Part shown: positions 1-7,559 of the stretch, piece by piece
How the letters are laid out: every line of letters begins with the position of its first letter
Numbering within the stretch: the stretch's first letter is position 1
Made by a program: the position numbers and the translations under genes
Assembly (NCBI GenBank): GCA_018691995.1
Contig: JABHJM010000019.1
Coordinates: 1-14,575 of the forward strand
DNA from: Candidatus Iainarchaeum sp.
GTDB taxonomy: Archaea; Iainarchaeota; Iainarchaeia; Iainarchaeales; JAAZKV01
Length of the DNA: 14,575 nt
Reading direction: 5' to 3'
Notes under the pieces: generated by a model
The model's database searches: none
Told to the model about the DNA's origin: nothing
The model's input: the letters and a program-made list of their open reading frames with translations, nothing else

Positions 1-1
1 A

Positions 2-913
2 CAAGGAAAAGAAATTGTTAGAACTTGGTTGTATTATACTTTGTTAAAAGATTTTTTACTTACTGGAAAAACAATTTTCAAAGACGCTTGGATTAACTAT
101 CACATTCTTGATGACAAAGGATATAAGATGGCAAAAAGAAAAGGAAACGGAATTGATCCACACAAAGTAATGGAAAAATTTGGAGCAGGGCCATTTAGAT
201 TATGGTGTGCTGTTGAAGGAAATTTGGACCGAACTGATTTTAGATGTTCATTTCAAAGAATAGAAACTGCAGGGAAACAACTTGAAAAATTATGGAATGT
301 TAGTAAATTTGTTTCAATGTTTGAATTAAGTGAAAAAGAAGAAAAGAATATTGAATTAATGGAAGCTGATAAATGGATTTTAAAAGAAGCAAATGAAATT
401 GCGGAGTATGCAAAAAAACAATTTGGAGTTTATGATTTCCACAACCCAGTTGTAAAAGCAATGAATTTCATTCGAGATGAATTTGCTTCTAACTATTTAG
501 AAATGGTAAAGAGAAGAGCATACAATAATAGTGAAGATGTAAAATTCTCAGATGCACAGAGGAATGGAGCTGTTAAAACACTAAGAGATGTTTTGAGAAA
601 AATGTTAGAAGTTTTATTCCCAATTAATTCAGCAATGAACTATTATTTATACAAAGAATTATTTGGTGAAGAAATAACCAATAAAAGTTGGCCTAAAAGT
701 GAAAAAATTGAAAGTGAAATTGTTAGCGAAGATTTGATTGAATTTAATTCAAGTATTTGGAAAGCAAAAAAAGATAATGAACTTTCTCTAAAAGACTCTG
801 TGAAAATGGCTATTGCCCCAAAATCTCTTGCAAAAGCTGAAACTGAACTAAAAGCAATGCATAATATTGAAAACTTAGAATTTGGTGACAAAACTAAAAT
901 TACTATAAAATAA
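2..913 (+). CDS. valS: Valyl-tRNA synthetase, C-terminal part (5' truncated by window edge)
   Basis: Class I aminoacyl-tRNA synthetase that charges tRNA-Val in the cytoplasm. The frame is open to the left edge (Q-G-K-E-I-V-R-T-W before the first possible start), so the N-terminal Rossmann half and editing domain lie outside the window. Seen here: the end of the catalytic domain with a KMSKS-type loop, KMAKRKGNGIDP, near codon 45 of the visible part, then the helical tRNA-binding domain (RLWCAVEGNLDRTDFR, then KLWNVSKFV), which reads as ValRS rather than IleRS or LeuRS. The KMSKS serine is replaced by alanine (K-M-A-K-R), which is within the variation of the family. It stops at TAA about 60 nt before the next gene on the same strand. 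Identification rests on remembered family motifs. Confidence 0.9.
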   Translation, partial: QGKEIVRTWLYYTLLKDFLLTGKTIFKDAWINYHILDDKGYKMAKRKGNGIDPHKVMEKFGAGPFRLWCAVEGNLDRTDFRCSFQRIETAGKQLEKLWNVSKFVSMFELSEKEEKNIELMEADKWILKEANEIAEYAKKQFGVYDFHNPVVKAMNFIRDEFASNYLEMVKRRAYNNSEDVKFSDAQRNGAVKTLRDVLRKMLEVLFPINSAMNYYLYKELFGEEITNKSWPKSEKIESEIVSEDLIEFNSSIWKAKKDNELSLKDSVKMAIAPKSLAKAETELKAMHNIENLEFGDKTKITIK

Positions 914-936
914 TCCAAAAGGATCCCATAAAAAGC

Positions 937-944
937 TTTAATAA
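937..944 (+). promoter_or_regulatory. Possible TATA box for the 976-3142 gene pair
   Basis: TTTAATAA is centred about 26 nt upstream of 967, which would start the transcript 9 nt before the ATG at 976. GAGTG at 965-969 could then act as a Shine-Dalgarno. The AT-rich context makes chance matches likely. Confidence 0.35.
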
Positions 945-975
945 TAACTAAATGCTTTCTTTATGAGTGTTTTAC

Positions 976-2301
976 ATGAAGAAAATCCTATTGTTATTAA
1001 CATTAATTCTTATTGCAAGTTTTACTATTGCTCTTTCACAAACAGATGTGACAAATATTGTTTCAAAACAAAATAATTACTTACTAGATAGTGAAAATGC
1101 TGTAGTGTACAAACCAGCCGTTACAATTAGTTATCAACGAGAAGATTACTGGGTTGTTGCTGGAATACAAGATAGCACAGTTACTGTTTATATTCCAATT
1201 AATAATGATACTGGAGAACTTGCAACCGGAGAAATTGAAAAGAGAAAATTAATTGAAACAGAAATTGTTTTAAGCAAAATTTATCAATTAAAAAATAGTT
1301 CTTATGGAACAAGCTGGCCTTTTTCACATTCAATGAATTCTTCATTTTATGATTATCAAAGAGTATTTGGAGATATGATACTAAAAACAGTAAATGTACA
1401 AACAGAACTTGAAGCAATTACTGGAGCAGAAAGCCTTGCATTAAAAGCAGATAACATACAAGCAAGTTTTGAAGAACTTGGAGAAGATAGCGAAGTAATT
1501 GCAGAACTTATTGATGAAGCAAGATTATTTGAAGAAAAATATTTTGCCCAACCCGATACTAATCAAACTAGTGACTATGAAAAATACTTTAATGATTATT
1601 TTGAAACAATTGATATTTACAAATCAAATTATTATTCTGTTGAAGCAGCTGTGACCGAACTTAAAAGCGAAATTGCTTCATTCCAAGGAGATATGGAATC
1701 CACACAAAAAGAATTTTTCTTTAACAGTCTTGGAATGCCTGTTGAAACTGAAGGATTGAAAAGTTTCTTTGGACAGATGGATCAAATGAAAACTATAATT
1801 GAAAGTGTATTTAATGAAGGAAAAAATGTCGAAGCATTTGTTGGAAATTTAGAAACAAGAAAAGCAAAAAATGAAGCTTGGAAAGTACTTTTTGCTCCAA
1901 GCGAAAAACTATCAAGTATTACCCCTTCATATCAAATTAGTAATTTGGAAGATGCTGCTACTTTGATTCTTTCTTCAGAAAATATTAGTTACTGGAAAGA
2001 ACAAGATTCTGTTGATGCTTTACAAACCAATTGGACACAGGCAGAAATGAGATATGAAAAAGGAGATTATGCAAAATCAAAAAACTTTGGAGAAAAGGCT
2101 GTTAAAAATGCAGAAGATATACTCGAAGGAAGTTTTATTGATGTGGAAACTGCTAATTCGCAAGAATTAATATTTCAAATTGTAATAGTATTAATTGTAA
2201 TATTTGTCGGTGTATTTATATTTGAGAAAGTTATACGAAAAAAGAAAGGAAAAGAAGAAGGATATGGTGAATATGAAGAATACAAACCGCAAGAATATTA
2301 G
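976..2301 (+). CDS. Membrane-anchored extracytoplasmic protein of unknown function
   Basis: No family recognised. Starting at ATG 976 gives 441 residues; a GTG at 967 in the same frame is possible, but GAGTG at 965-969 is well placed for the ATG. Residues 1-22 form a signal peptide (MKKILLLLTLILIASFTIALS). The body is acidic and helical, with predicted coiled-coil stretches (around residues 140-190 and 215-300) and a TPR-like helix pair near 350-380 (EMRYEKGDYAKSKNFGEKA). One transmembrane segment near 392-416 (IVIVLIVIFVGVFIF) precedes a basic then Tyr/Glu-rich cytoplasmic tail (EEGYGEYEEYKPQEY). The implied topology is an outside domain held by a C-terminal anchor. Its 3' end overlaps the next gene by 38 nt or 29 nt, suggesting co-translation and a shared job at the envelope. 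Confidence 0.8.
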   Translation: MKKILLLLTLILIASFTIALSQTDVTNIVSKQNNYLLDSENAVVYKPAVTISYQREDYWVVAGIQDSTVTVYIPINNDTGELATGEIEKRKLIETEIVLSKIYQLKNSSYGTSWPFSHSMNSSFYDYQRVFGDMILKTVNVQTELEAITGAESLALKADNIQASFEELGEDSEVIAELIDEARLFEEKYFAQPDTNQTSDYEKYFNDYFETIDIYKSNYYSVEAAVTELKSEIASFQGDMESTQKEFFFNSLGMPVETEGLKSFFGQMDQMKTIIESVFNEGKNVEAFVGNLETRKAKNEAWKVLFAPSEKLSSITPSYQISNLEDAATLILSSENISYWKEQDSVDALQTNWTQAEMRYEKGDYAKSKNFGEKAVKNAEDILEGSFIDVETANSQELIFQIVIVLIVIFVGVFIFEKVIRKKKGKEEGYGEYEEYKPQEY

Positions 2302-3142
2302 TTATGTGCTTGTCGCATTGTTTCTAATTTTATGCATAAGCATGGTTAATGCAAATGTTTTGTTCGGACCTTCAATTGATAAAGAATCAATCACAAAAAA
2401 TGAAGTTGCATTTCTAGAAGTTACAATTTATAATGACAATAATTTTGAAGTTACTGATTATTTGCGACTTGAATCAACTGATAATATTAAATTTCTTGAA
2501 TCTGATGAAAAAATAATCTTACAAGAATTTGGCCCAATAAAACCTTATGAAAAAGAAGTTTTGAAAATAAGAATAAAAGCAAAAGATACTAAAGAAGTTG
2601 AAGGACTAATTTATGGGTATTACAATTTAGATCAAGAAGGAGAAGCACAATATGCTTTTGTTGGAAGAGTAAAAATTGAAGAGAAACCTATATTTATTGA
2701 AAGTGAAACAAAGAAAAATACAACAAGCACTGGGGAAGTAATAACAACCAGTGTAAAAATGGTTAATTATACAAAAGAACCACTTTACAATGTTGCTTTT
2801 GAAATGAAAGTTCCAAATGGTTTTGAAGTAAAAACCCCCCCTTTATTTTTTGAAAAAATTGAAGCTGAAGAAACAGTAACTGGAACTTTTGAGGTATACC
2901 CTCCCATTGAAGCTCTTGGAACACAAAAAATAATTTTATCTTATGGATATTTTGATATAAATGGACCACATTATTTTGAAGAAGAATATGATTTTGACTT
3001 TGCTCAAACCGACAGCAAATTATTGCTTGGAATTGTTGGAATCATAATCCTTGCTGCTGCAATATTTTTGTATATGGGTTCAAAAAAAGATAACAAAAGT
3101 GGATTAAAAGGAACTAAAGAAAAAGGTGAAGAAGAAAAATAA
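2264..3142 (+). CDS. Membrane-anchored surface protein with Ig-like/NEW3-like beta domains
   Basis: Not assigned to a named family. ATG 2264 gives 292 residues and ATG 2273 gives 289; neither has an ideal Shine-Dalgarno, and both lie inside the upstream gene, so translation is probably coupled. An N-terminal hydrophobic segment (SYVLVALFLILCISMVNA) is a signal peptide. The exported part has two beta-rich stretches of the kind found in archaeal surface proteins that resemble COG1361/NEW3 domains (NEVAFLEVTIYNDNNFEVTD, later KKNTTSTGEVITTSVKMVNY). A C-terminal transmembrane helix (LLLGIVGIIILAAAIFLYMG) ends in a Lys/Glu-rich tail. Its topology copies that of the upstream gene, so the two may form one surface complex. 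It ends 2 nt from the convergent gene on the other strand. Confidence 0.75.
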   Translation: MVNMKNTNRKNISYVLVALFLILCISMVNANVLFGPSIDKESITKNEVAFLEVTIYNDNNFEVTDYLRLESTDNIKFLESDEKIILQEFGPIKPYEKEVLKIRIKAKDTKEVEGLIYGYYNLDQEGEAQYAFVGRVKIEEKPIFIESETKKNTTSTGEVITTSVKMVNYTKEPLYNVAFEMKVPNGFEVKTPPLFFEKIEAEETVTGTFEVYPPIEALGTQKIILSYGYFDINGPHYFEEEYDFDFAQTDSKLLLGIVGIIILAAAIFLYMGSKKDNKSGLKGTKEKGEEEK

Positions 3143-3144
3143 AT

Positions 3145-4221
3145 TCAAATGTTAATTTCAACAACATCTTTATTTTGTAATTCAAAATCAGGCCCCACTC
3201 TTTGACCTGGGAATTTTGTACTACCCCAAACTTTTGCAAACTTTAATTTTTTTGCAAAATCTTTATGTAAATGTTTTGCTAAATCCTCAAGTGTCGCTCC
3301 TTTTACTAATGCCATTGGATCAACCATTTCAACATCTTTCCCTGGTTTTTTTGTATACACTAAAACTTTATTTAGAGTTGTGAAAATGTGATCTTTTAAT
3401 TCAGGCAACAATGCATCAGTTACATTTCTTGCATCTAAAAACAATGCTTTTTTGTAAACAATACTATTATCAAGTGCCTCAATAACATCTTCAATTGTTT
3501 CAATTTTTCCAGTAATTATTACTGTAGCATTTGCAAACCCTGTATTTTTTAAATATTCAATTAATTTTTCTTCACTAAATCCAAGATGTTCTTTTCCTGA
3601 AATTTGAATTCCGCGAAATGTTGAAACTTTGACTTCAATTGGAGGTCTTGATTTGTTCAAAAATATTTTTGATTCTTTTAATTCATTTGCTACAATATCC
3701 CTTTGTTCTTTTTTTCCAAGAATAATAATTGAGTCTGCATTTCTTGCTAGTGAAATAATTTCTTTTCCTTGTACACGTCCTTTTGAAGAACCTTCAACTA
3801 TTGCTGGAAGTTCTACCATTTGAAGTGACCCTCCTTCATAGGGAGCCATCCCTGGAACTGGTTCAAATGTTGCGAATTCATAATCTGCTTCTTCTGCTAA
3901 TACTTTTCCAACTAATTTATTTAGTAACCAACTCTTTCCTGTGTTTGGCATACCCATAATTACAATTTGTCCGATTCCATCTTTTTTAACATACATTGTG
4001 GGGGCGCTACCTTTTTTTGTTGAAGATGTTTTTAATCTTTCAACTTTTGATTTTAGAGTTGCAATTTTTTTATTAATTTCTGAACGTAATTTTTCAGCAC
4101 CTTTGTGTGATGGAGCATTTGATTTCATTTCAATTAGTGCAGCTAAACGTTCTTCATCTGTTGATGCGGCATCAAATTTTGCTTCTGCTTCTTGAAATTC
4201 AATTGGTACATTTGTTGGCAT
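3145..4221 (-). CDS. DRG/Obg-like GTP-binding protein with C-terminal TGS domain, degenerate G3 and G4
   Basis: 358 residues. Residues 1-70 are helical and charged; G1 (P-loop) is GMPNTGKS at 90-97; the G2 region is FATFEPVPG at 116-124; G3 is ELPAIVEG at 137-144 where DRG proteins have D-L-P-G; the C-terminal TGS domain begins near 287 (VYTKKPGK) and includes the DRG-type HKDFAKKLKFAKVWG and PGQRVGPD. Where DRG proteins carry NKxD after a conserved V-Y-x-x-A-L, this protein has VYKKALFLDARNVTD, so G4 is lost or reduced to N-V-T-D. DRG proteins associate with ribosomes; this one may bind nucleotide weakly or have lost guanine specificity. ATG overlaps the stop of the methyltransferase gene by one base (TAATG), with a good AAGGAGTGA upstream. 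Last gene of a three-gene operon. Confidence 0.85.
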   Translation of the reverse strand: MPTNVPIEFQEAEAKFDAASTDEERLAALIEMKSNAPSHKGAEKLRSEINKKIATLKSKVERLKTSSTKKGSAPTMYVKKDGIGQIVIMGMPNTGKSWLLNKLVGKVLAEEADYEFATFEPVPGMAPYEGGSLQMVELPAIVEGSSKGRVQGKEIISLARNADSIIILGKKEQRDIVANELKESKIFLNKSRPPIEVKVSTFRGIQISGKEHLGFSEEKLIEYLKNTGFANATVIITGKIETIEDVIEALDNSIVYKKALFLDARNVTDALLPELKDHIFTTLNKVLVYTKKPGKDVEMVDPMALVKGATLEDLAKHLHKDFAKKLKFAKVWGSTKFPGQRVGPDFELQNKDVVEINI

Positions 4222-4769
4222 TATCTCTCACTCCTTATGACAAAAAGTTTTTCAAAAAATAACTTTTTCTCCAGTATAATTTGTGAAACAAAACCCTTTT
4301 TATTTAACACACCCATAATTTCTTTTTCATTATTATGTGATGATACTAAAAGTAACAAAACTCCTTTTTTTGCTAACGCTCTCTCAAATTCTTCTAAAAA
4401 TACATCAATTACTTCTCTTCCTCTTTCTCCACCATCAGTATCTTTCCACTTTATTTCTTCACTTGGAACATAGGGTGGGTTAAATGCAATTAAATCAAAC
4501 TTTTCAGCAGGATTGTTATGTAGAAACTTGAATAAATCTCCTTCAAAAAAAGTAATATTATCCACGTTTGAATTCTTTTTTTTAGATGCTTTAATTGCAT
4601 TAGGATTAATATCAACTGCAGTGACATTTTTTGCTCCCCCCTCAAGCATTGCCATTGCTTGTATTCCACTACCTGTTCCCATATCCAGACAATTCTTTCC
4701 TTTCAAATCTTCTGCAAGAATGGCTTCTTTTAATAACCAGGAATCTTCTGCTGCCTTGTATACTTCCAT
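4221..4769 (-). CDS. HemK2/Mtq2-type release-factor glutamine N5-methyltransferase
   Basis: Class I SAM-dependent methyltransferase, 182 residues. Motif I is CLDMGTGSGIQA (27-38), the acidic ribose-binding residue lies in AVDINP (51-56), and the catalytic NPPY is at 97-100, followed by VPSEE. NPPY with this short length and the N-terminal EVYKAAEDSWLL (family pattern VYxPAEDTxLL) marks the archaeal/eukaryotic HemK2 (Mtq2) group, which methylates the GGQ glutamine of the class I release factor, usually with a Trm112 partner. An in-frame ATG 22 codons upstream lies within the preceding gene. I chose ATG 4769 because it matches the family start and has GAGTGA upstream. It starts one base after the nuclease stop and overlaps the GTPase start by one base, so all three are one transcript. 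Confidence 0.88.
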   Translation of the reverse strand: MEVYKAAEDSWLLKEAILAEDLKGKNCLDMGTGSGIQAMAMLEGGAKNVTAVDINPNAIKASKKKNSNVDNITFFEGDLFKFLHNNPAEKFDLIAFNPPYVPSEEIKWKDTDGGERGREVIDVFLEEFERALAKKGVLLLLVSSHNNEKEIMGVLNKKGFVSQIILEKKLFFEKLFVIRSER

Positions 4770-4770
4770 T

Positions 4771-5352
4771 TTATTCACTCGCTTCTTCCCAAATTTCTTC
4801 AAATTCTGCCACATATTGTTTTGCAATTTTTTCACTAATAATTAGAACTAAATTTTCATCATTTTTTGTGTCACCATTTTTAGAATAATTAAAAGAGCCT
4901 GTTAAAACTTTTTTTCTATCAATTACAGCAAACTTATTATGCATAAATCCAGACCCATCTTTTATTTTAATTGCAACTCCGCCATGAGAAAGTTTTTCAT
5001 CCTCACTATATTGGTTACTTGCTTGTAAATAATCAAAAACTACTCTAACTGAAACTCCTCTTTCTCTTGCTCTAATCAAAGCCTCTGAAACATTATCAAG
5101 TGTAAACGAATAAATTGCTATTACAACTTCTTCATTAGCTAAGTCAATGTGAGAAATTAATTCCATCGAACAATTGTCTTCTGGGCAAAAAAATACTTCT
5201 GCTTCATACTCACTATCAGAATTACTTGGAATTAATTGTTCAAAATCTGCAAAAGAAAACCATGCGTCATCCCTTACTGTGCCTACAAATAACAAACCAA
5301 TTAGAATTACGCAAAGTAAAAACCAAAACCCTACTTTTGTAACAAAAACCAT
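4771..5352 (-). CDS. Secreted or membrane-anchored PLD-superfamily nuclease (single HKD)
   Basis: 193 residues. A hydrophobic N-terminus (WFLLCVILIGLLFVG, residues 10-24) is a signal peptide or uncleaved anchor, so the enzyme acts outside the membrane. The phospholipase D motif is complete but occurs once: H138-x-K140 with D145 (HNKFAVID), then GSFNYS at 152-157. Proteins with a single HKD of this size belong to the Nuc-type endonuclease group, which form dimers to build the active site and hydrolyse DNA or RNA phosphodiesters; a few act on phospholipids. It is first in the operon with the HemK2-like and DRG-like genes. The promoter is probably the AT block at 5373-5382. Why a secreted nuclease is cotranscribed with translation-factor genes is not evident. 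Confidence 0.85.
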   Translation of the reverse strand: MVFVTKVGFWFLLCVILIGLLFVGTVRDDAWFSFADFEQLIPSNSDSEYEAEVFFCPEDNCSMELISHIDLANEEVVIAIYSFTLDNVSEALIRARERGVSVRVVFDYLQASNQYSEDEKLSHGGVAIKIKDGSGFMHNKFAVIDRKKVLTGSFNYSKNGDTKNDENLVLIISEKIAKQYVAEFEEIWEEASE

Positions 5353-5372
5353 ACCAAAAAAAGAAACAAATG

Positions 5373-5382
5373 TTTTTTATTA
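5373..5382. promoter_or_regulatory. Shared bidirectional TATA region
   Basis: One AT block (TTTTTTATTA on the + strand) is centred about 24 nt upstream of ATG 5401 (+) and about 26 nt upstream of ATG 5352 (-). The divergent genes are only 48 bp apart, so the same block probably supplies the TATA box in both directions and gives leaderless mRNAs both ways. Confidence 0.5.
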
Positions 5383-5400
5383 CTTCACAAGATAACGTTA

Positions 5401-6156
5401 ATGATCAAAATGTTTTATGATAGTCATGCACACATAAATATGCTAACAAAAAAAGAATTGGAAGAAATGTTAGAACGCACTAAAGATAAAAATGTTGATG
5501 AAATTATTTCTTGTTCTACTTCTTTTGAATCAAATAAACAAAATTTATTACTTTCAAAAAAATTCCCACAAATAAAAGCAGCAATTGGGCTTTATCCACT
5601 TGATGCAATGGAGCTTGAAGAGAAAGAATTAGATAGAGCTTTTGGTTTTTTTGAAAAACATATAAAAGAAGTAAAAGCAATTGGAGAAGTTGGAATGGAT
5701 TATAAGTATTGTAAAACTGATGAGGATAAAGAAAAACAAAAAGATATTTTTATTCGATTTATTGAACTTGGAAAAAAATATGATAAACCCCTTATTATTC
5801 ATTCAAGGTATGCTCAAAGACAAGTGATTGAAACTTTGGAAAAAGAGGATTGTGAAAAAGTTTTGTTGCATAGTTTTGTTGATTCTAAAAAATTAATGTT
5901 GCGAGCTGCTAACAATAATTGGTTTGTTGGAGTTGGAATGAGTGTTTTATTTAATGAACAAGTGCAACGAAATATATCGGAATTTCCAATAGAGAATTTA
6001 TTACTTGAAACTGATAGTCCAATACGTTTTGATGGAAAGAAAGCTATGTCAGATGATATTATTAGCATTGCAAATAAGGTTGCTAGTTTAAAAGAAATAG
6101 AAATTGGGCTGATTGAAAAACGACAAGAAGCGAACTATACTAAATTATTTGAATGA
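5401..6156 (+). CDS. tatD: TatD-family metal-dependent deoxyribonuclease
   Basis: Amidohydrolase-superfamily TIM barrel, 251 residues, close to the usual 250-265. All metal ligands are visible: DSHAH with H9 and H11, E96 in IGEVGMDY, H134 in IIHSR, H157 in LLHSF, and D205 in LETDSP. Known family members are magnesium-dependent 3'-5' exonucleases on single-stranded DNA and RNA, with roles in DNA repair or turnover; the protein is cytoplasmic. There is no Shine-Dalgarno before ATG 5401, which fits a leaderless mRNA from the TATA block at 5373-5382. A second ATG at 5410 (M-F-Y-D-S-H) would look even more family-like, so the start is uncertain by three codons. Confidence 0.92.
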   Translation: MIKMFYDSHAHINMLTKKELEEMLERTKDKNVDEIISCSTSFESNKQNLLLSKKFPQIKAAIGLYPLDAMELEEKELDRAFGFFEKHIKEVKAIGEVGMDYKYCKTDEDKEKQKDIFIRFIELGKKYDKPLIIHSRYAQRQVIETLEKEDCEKVLLHSFVDSKKLMLRAANNNWFVGVGMSVLFNEQVQRNISEFPIENLLLETDSPIRFDGKKAMSDDIISIANKVASLKEIEIGLIEKRQEANYTKLFE

Positions 6157-6167
6157 TTTGGTTTAGA

Positions 6168-6175
6168 TTTAAAAG
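6168..6175 (+). promoter_or_regulatory. TATA box giving a leaderless transcript at 6198
   Basis: TTTAAAAG is centred 26 nt upstream of ATG 6198, the standard archaeal spacing to a transcription start. This favours ATG 6198 over the longer frame opening at 6153, which overlaps the TatD stop. Confidence 0.55.
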
Positions 6176-6197
6176 CCTTTACTACGCGAAGATTATA

Positions 6198-6671
6198 ATG
6201 AACGAATTGATTATCATAGCTTTGATTGCAATAATTGCAACATTAATAGTTGCAAATGTATTTGTTAGATCATTAAACAAAGACAAAAAACCACATTATT
6301 TTAGTGAACCTGTGGCACAAGCTACAAGCACAATCGTTGTTCCTGAAGTTATTACACAAATGGAATCAGTTCATGAAAAAAATGCAATGGTTGCTGGGAA
6401 TATTTCAGCTAATAATAGAAAACTTGAACTTGTTAATGAACGAGTTGCTAATCTTGAAAGAGCAGTTAGTGAAATGGCTGAAATAAAAATTGGTAATGAT
6501 AAAACTGTTGACATGGAACAAGTTGATTTTAGAATAAGTGTTCTTGAACAACAGATTGATGAACTAAAAAATCCAAAAATGAAAGCAAAAACTTTTTTTG
6601 GAAAAGAAAATGATCCTATGGAAGAAGAAATAAAATCTCTAGTTTTTAATTCAAAAAGAAAAACAAATTAA
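6198..6671 (+). CDS. Single-pass membrane protein with coiled coil, unknown function
   Basis: 157 residues, no family recognised. One N-terminal transmembrane helix (LIIIALIAIIATLIVANVFV, about residues 4-23) is followed by a cytoplasmic or external linker and then heptad-rich segments (NRKLELVNERVANLERAVSEM and FRISVLEQQIDELKN) that should form a parallel coiled coil, so the protein is probably oligomeric. A basic tail ends the chain. The start is ATG 6198, supported by a TATA box 26 nt upstream; the frame opens earlier at 6153 (ATGA overlap with tatD), but that would put a charged stretch before the membrane helix. Followed after 10 nt by the cysteine-cluster gene, which has its own AGTGA Shine-Dalgarno, so the two are probably cotranscribed. 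Confidence 0.7.
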   Translation: MNELIIIALIAIIATLIVANVFVRSLNKDKKPHYFSEPVAQATSTIVVPEVITQMESVHEKNAMVAGNISANNRKLELVNERVANLERAVSEMAEIKIGNDKTVDMEQVDFRISVLEQQIDELKNPKMKAKTFFGKENDPMEEEIKSLVFNSKRKTN

Positions 6672-6681
6672 AGTGAATTAA

Positions 6682-7047
6682 ATGAAAAGCGAAAAAAACA
6701 TTTGTTTTGACTGTGATGCACTATGTTGTCGCGAAGTAGCTGTTTCAATTGACACTCCAAGAACTAAAGAAGACTTTGATGAAATTAAATGGCTTGTATG
6801 TCATAAAAATACTAATGTGTATAAGGATCATGAAAATGATTGGTTAGTTGAATTTGCAAGTGATTGTGAACACCTTGATAAAAACTGGCGATGTAAAATT
6901 TATGAAAAAAGACCTTTTGTTTGCAGAGAACATAGCAATAAGGATTGTATCAAAAATTCTAATAATTATCATCAAAAAATATTTAGAACAATTGAAGATG
7001 TTGATAAATATTTAGAAGAAAAAAACTATAAATGGATGCAAAAATAA
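6682..7047 (+). CDS. YkgJ/UPF0153-like cysteine-cluster protein
   Basis: 121 residues. The N-terminal pattern C8-x2-C11-x3-C15-C16 (CFDCDALCC) plus later cysteines in DCEH, RCKIYEKRPFVCREH and KDC match the YkgJ-type zinc- or iron-binding family (CxxCxxxCC, then C-x-IYxxRPxxCR). The molecular function of this family is unsettled; metal-site binding or a link to oxidation of other proteins has been suggested. Cytoplasmic. AGTGA ends 5 nt before the ATG and acts as the Shine-Dalgarno. Its stop is one base from the stop of the convergent Nudix gene, so the two transcripts should overlap. Confidence 0.85.
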   Translation: MKSEKNICFDCDALCCREVAVSIDTPRTKEDFDEIKWLVCHKNTNVYKDHENDWLVEFASDCEHLDKNWRCKIYEKRPFVCREHSNKDCIKNSNNYHQKIFRTIEDVDKYLEEKNYKWMQK

Positions 7048-7048
7048 C

Positions 7049-7522
7049 TTAGAACTCACTTAAAGTATGTTTTGCAATTGTTTCATTATCCTTATCAAAA
7101 ACAAAATCTGCTTTTAACTTTTCCCCATTCAAAATTTTTGGTAACCATATTGCATCATCATTCCACATACTCTCATATGGCAATTCATTCTTCAAAAACC
7201 ACTTTGGAAGCATTTCTTCACTCTCTTTTGGTTCTCCTTCCCACTCTTTTACAACAAAAACGTGAACTAATTGGTCAAATGCTTTTTCTTTTGGAACAAA
7301 TGGAAAAGTAAAATTTAATTCTGCACATTTTTCCATTTTGTTTTTATCAATTATAATTCCTGCTTCTTCTTCCATTTCACGTGCAGCTGCTTCTTCAATT
7401 GATTCATCAGTGTTTACTTTTCCACCAAAACCATTCCACTTACCTTCCCCAAATCCTCTTTTTTTCATCCCAAGAAGAATCTTGTCTTCTTTAATAACAA
7501 GTAACAAAGTAGCATTTCTCAT
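7049..7522 (-). CDS. MTH1/NUDT1-like Nudix hydrolase (oxidised purine dNTP sanitisation)
   Basis: 157 residues, the same length class as human MTH1 (156). The Nudix box at 34-56 fits G-x5-E-x7-REUxEExGU exactly (G34, E40, R48, E49, E52, E53, G55). Beyond the box the match to MTH1 is close: LLGMKKRGFGEGKWNGFGGKV at 16-36 (including the base-contacting Asn before GFGGKV), SEEMLPKWF at 101-109 and WNDDAIWLP at 120-128, where the two adjacent aspartates recognise 8-oxo and 2-hydroxy purines in MTH1. The likely reaction is hydrolysis of 8-oxo-dGTP and 2-hydroxy-dATP to monophosphates, preventing mutagenesis. It is a single gene with its own promoter, convergent with the cysteine-cluster gene. Confidence 0.9.
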   Translation of the reverse strand: MRNATLLLVIKEDKILLGMKKRGFGEGKWNGFGGKVNTDESIEEAAAREMEEEAGIIIDKNKMEKCAELNFTFPFVPKEKAFDQLVHVFVVKEWEGEPKESEEMLPKWFLKNELPYESMWNDDAIWLPKILNGEKLKADFVFDKDNETIAKHTLSEF

Positions 7523-7548
7523 ACAAACAATATTATTTAGAAGATATT

Positions 7549-7554
7549 AAAAAA
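7549..7554 (-). terminator. Oligo-T terminator of the C/D box sRNA
   Basis: On the minus strand a run of six T residues starts 5 nt after the 3' side of the terminal stem of the sRNA. Archaeal RNA polymerase stops at such T-runs, so this is a fitting end for the transcript. Confidence 0.5.
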
Positions 7555-7559
7555 TTAAG

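Noticed and set aside
4192..4888. Open frames on the + strand opposite the methyltransferase and nuclease genes
   Set aside because: Translations lack any recognisable motif and are shadows of the well-supported minus-strand genes.
5376..5392. TTATTACTTCACAAG resembling the shared core of the intergenic repeat
   Set aside because: It lacks the TCATCAC heptamer, needs a gap to align and has no TTTATAAA end; probably chance in AT-rich DNA.
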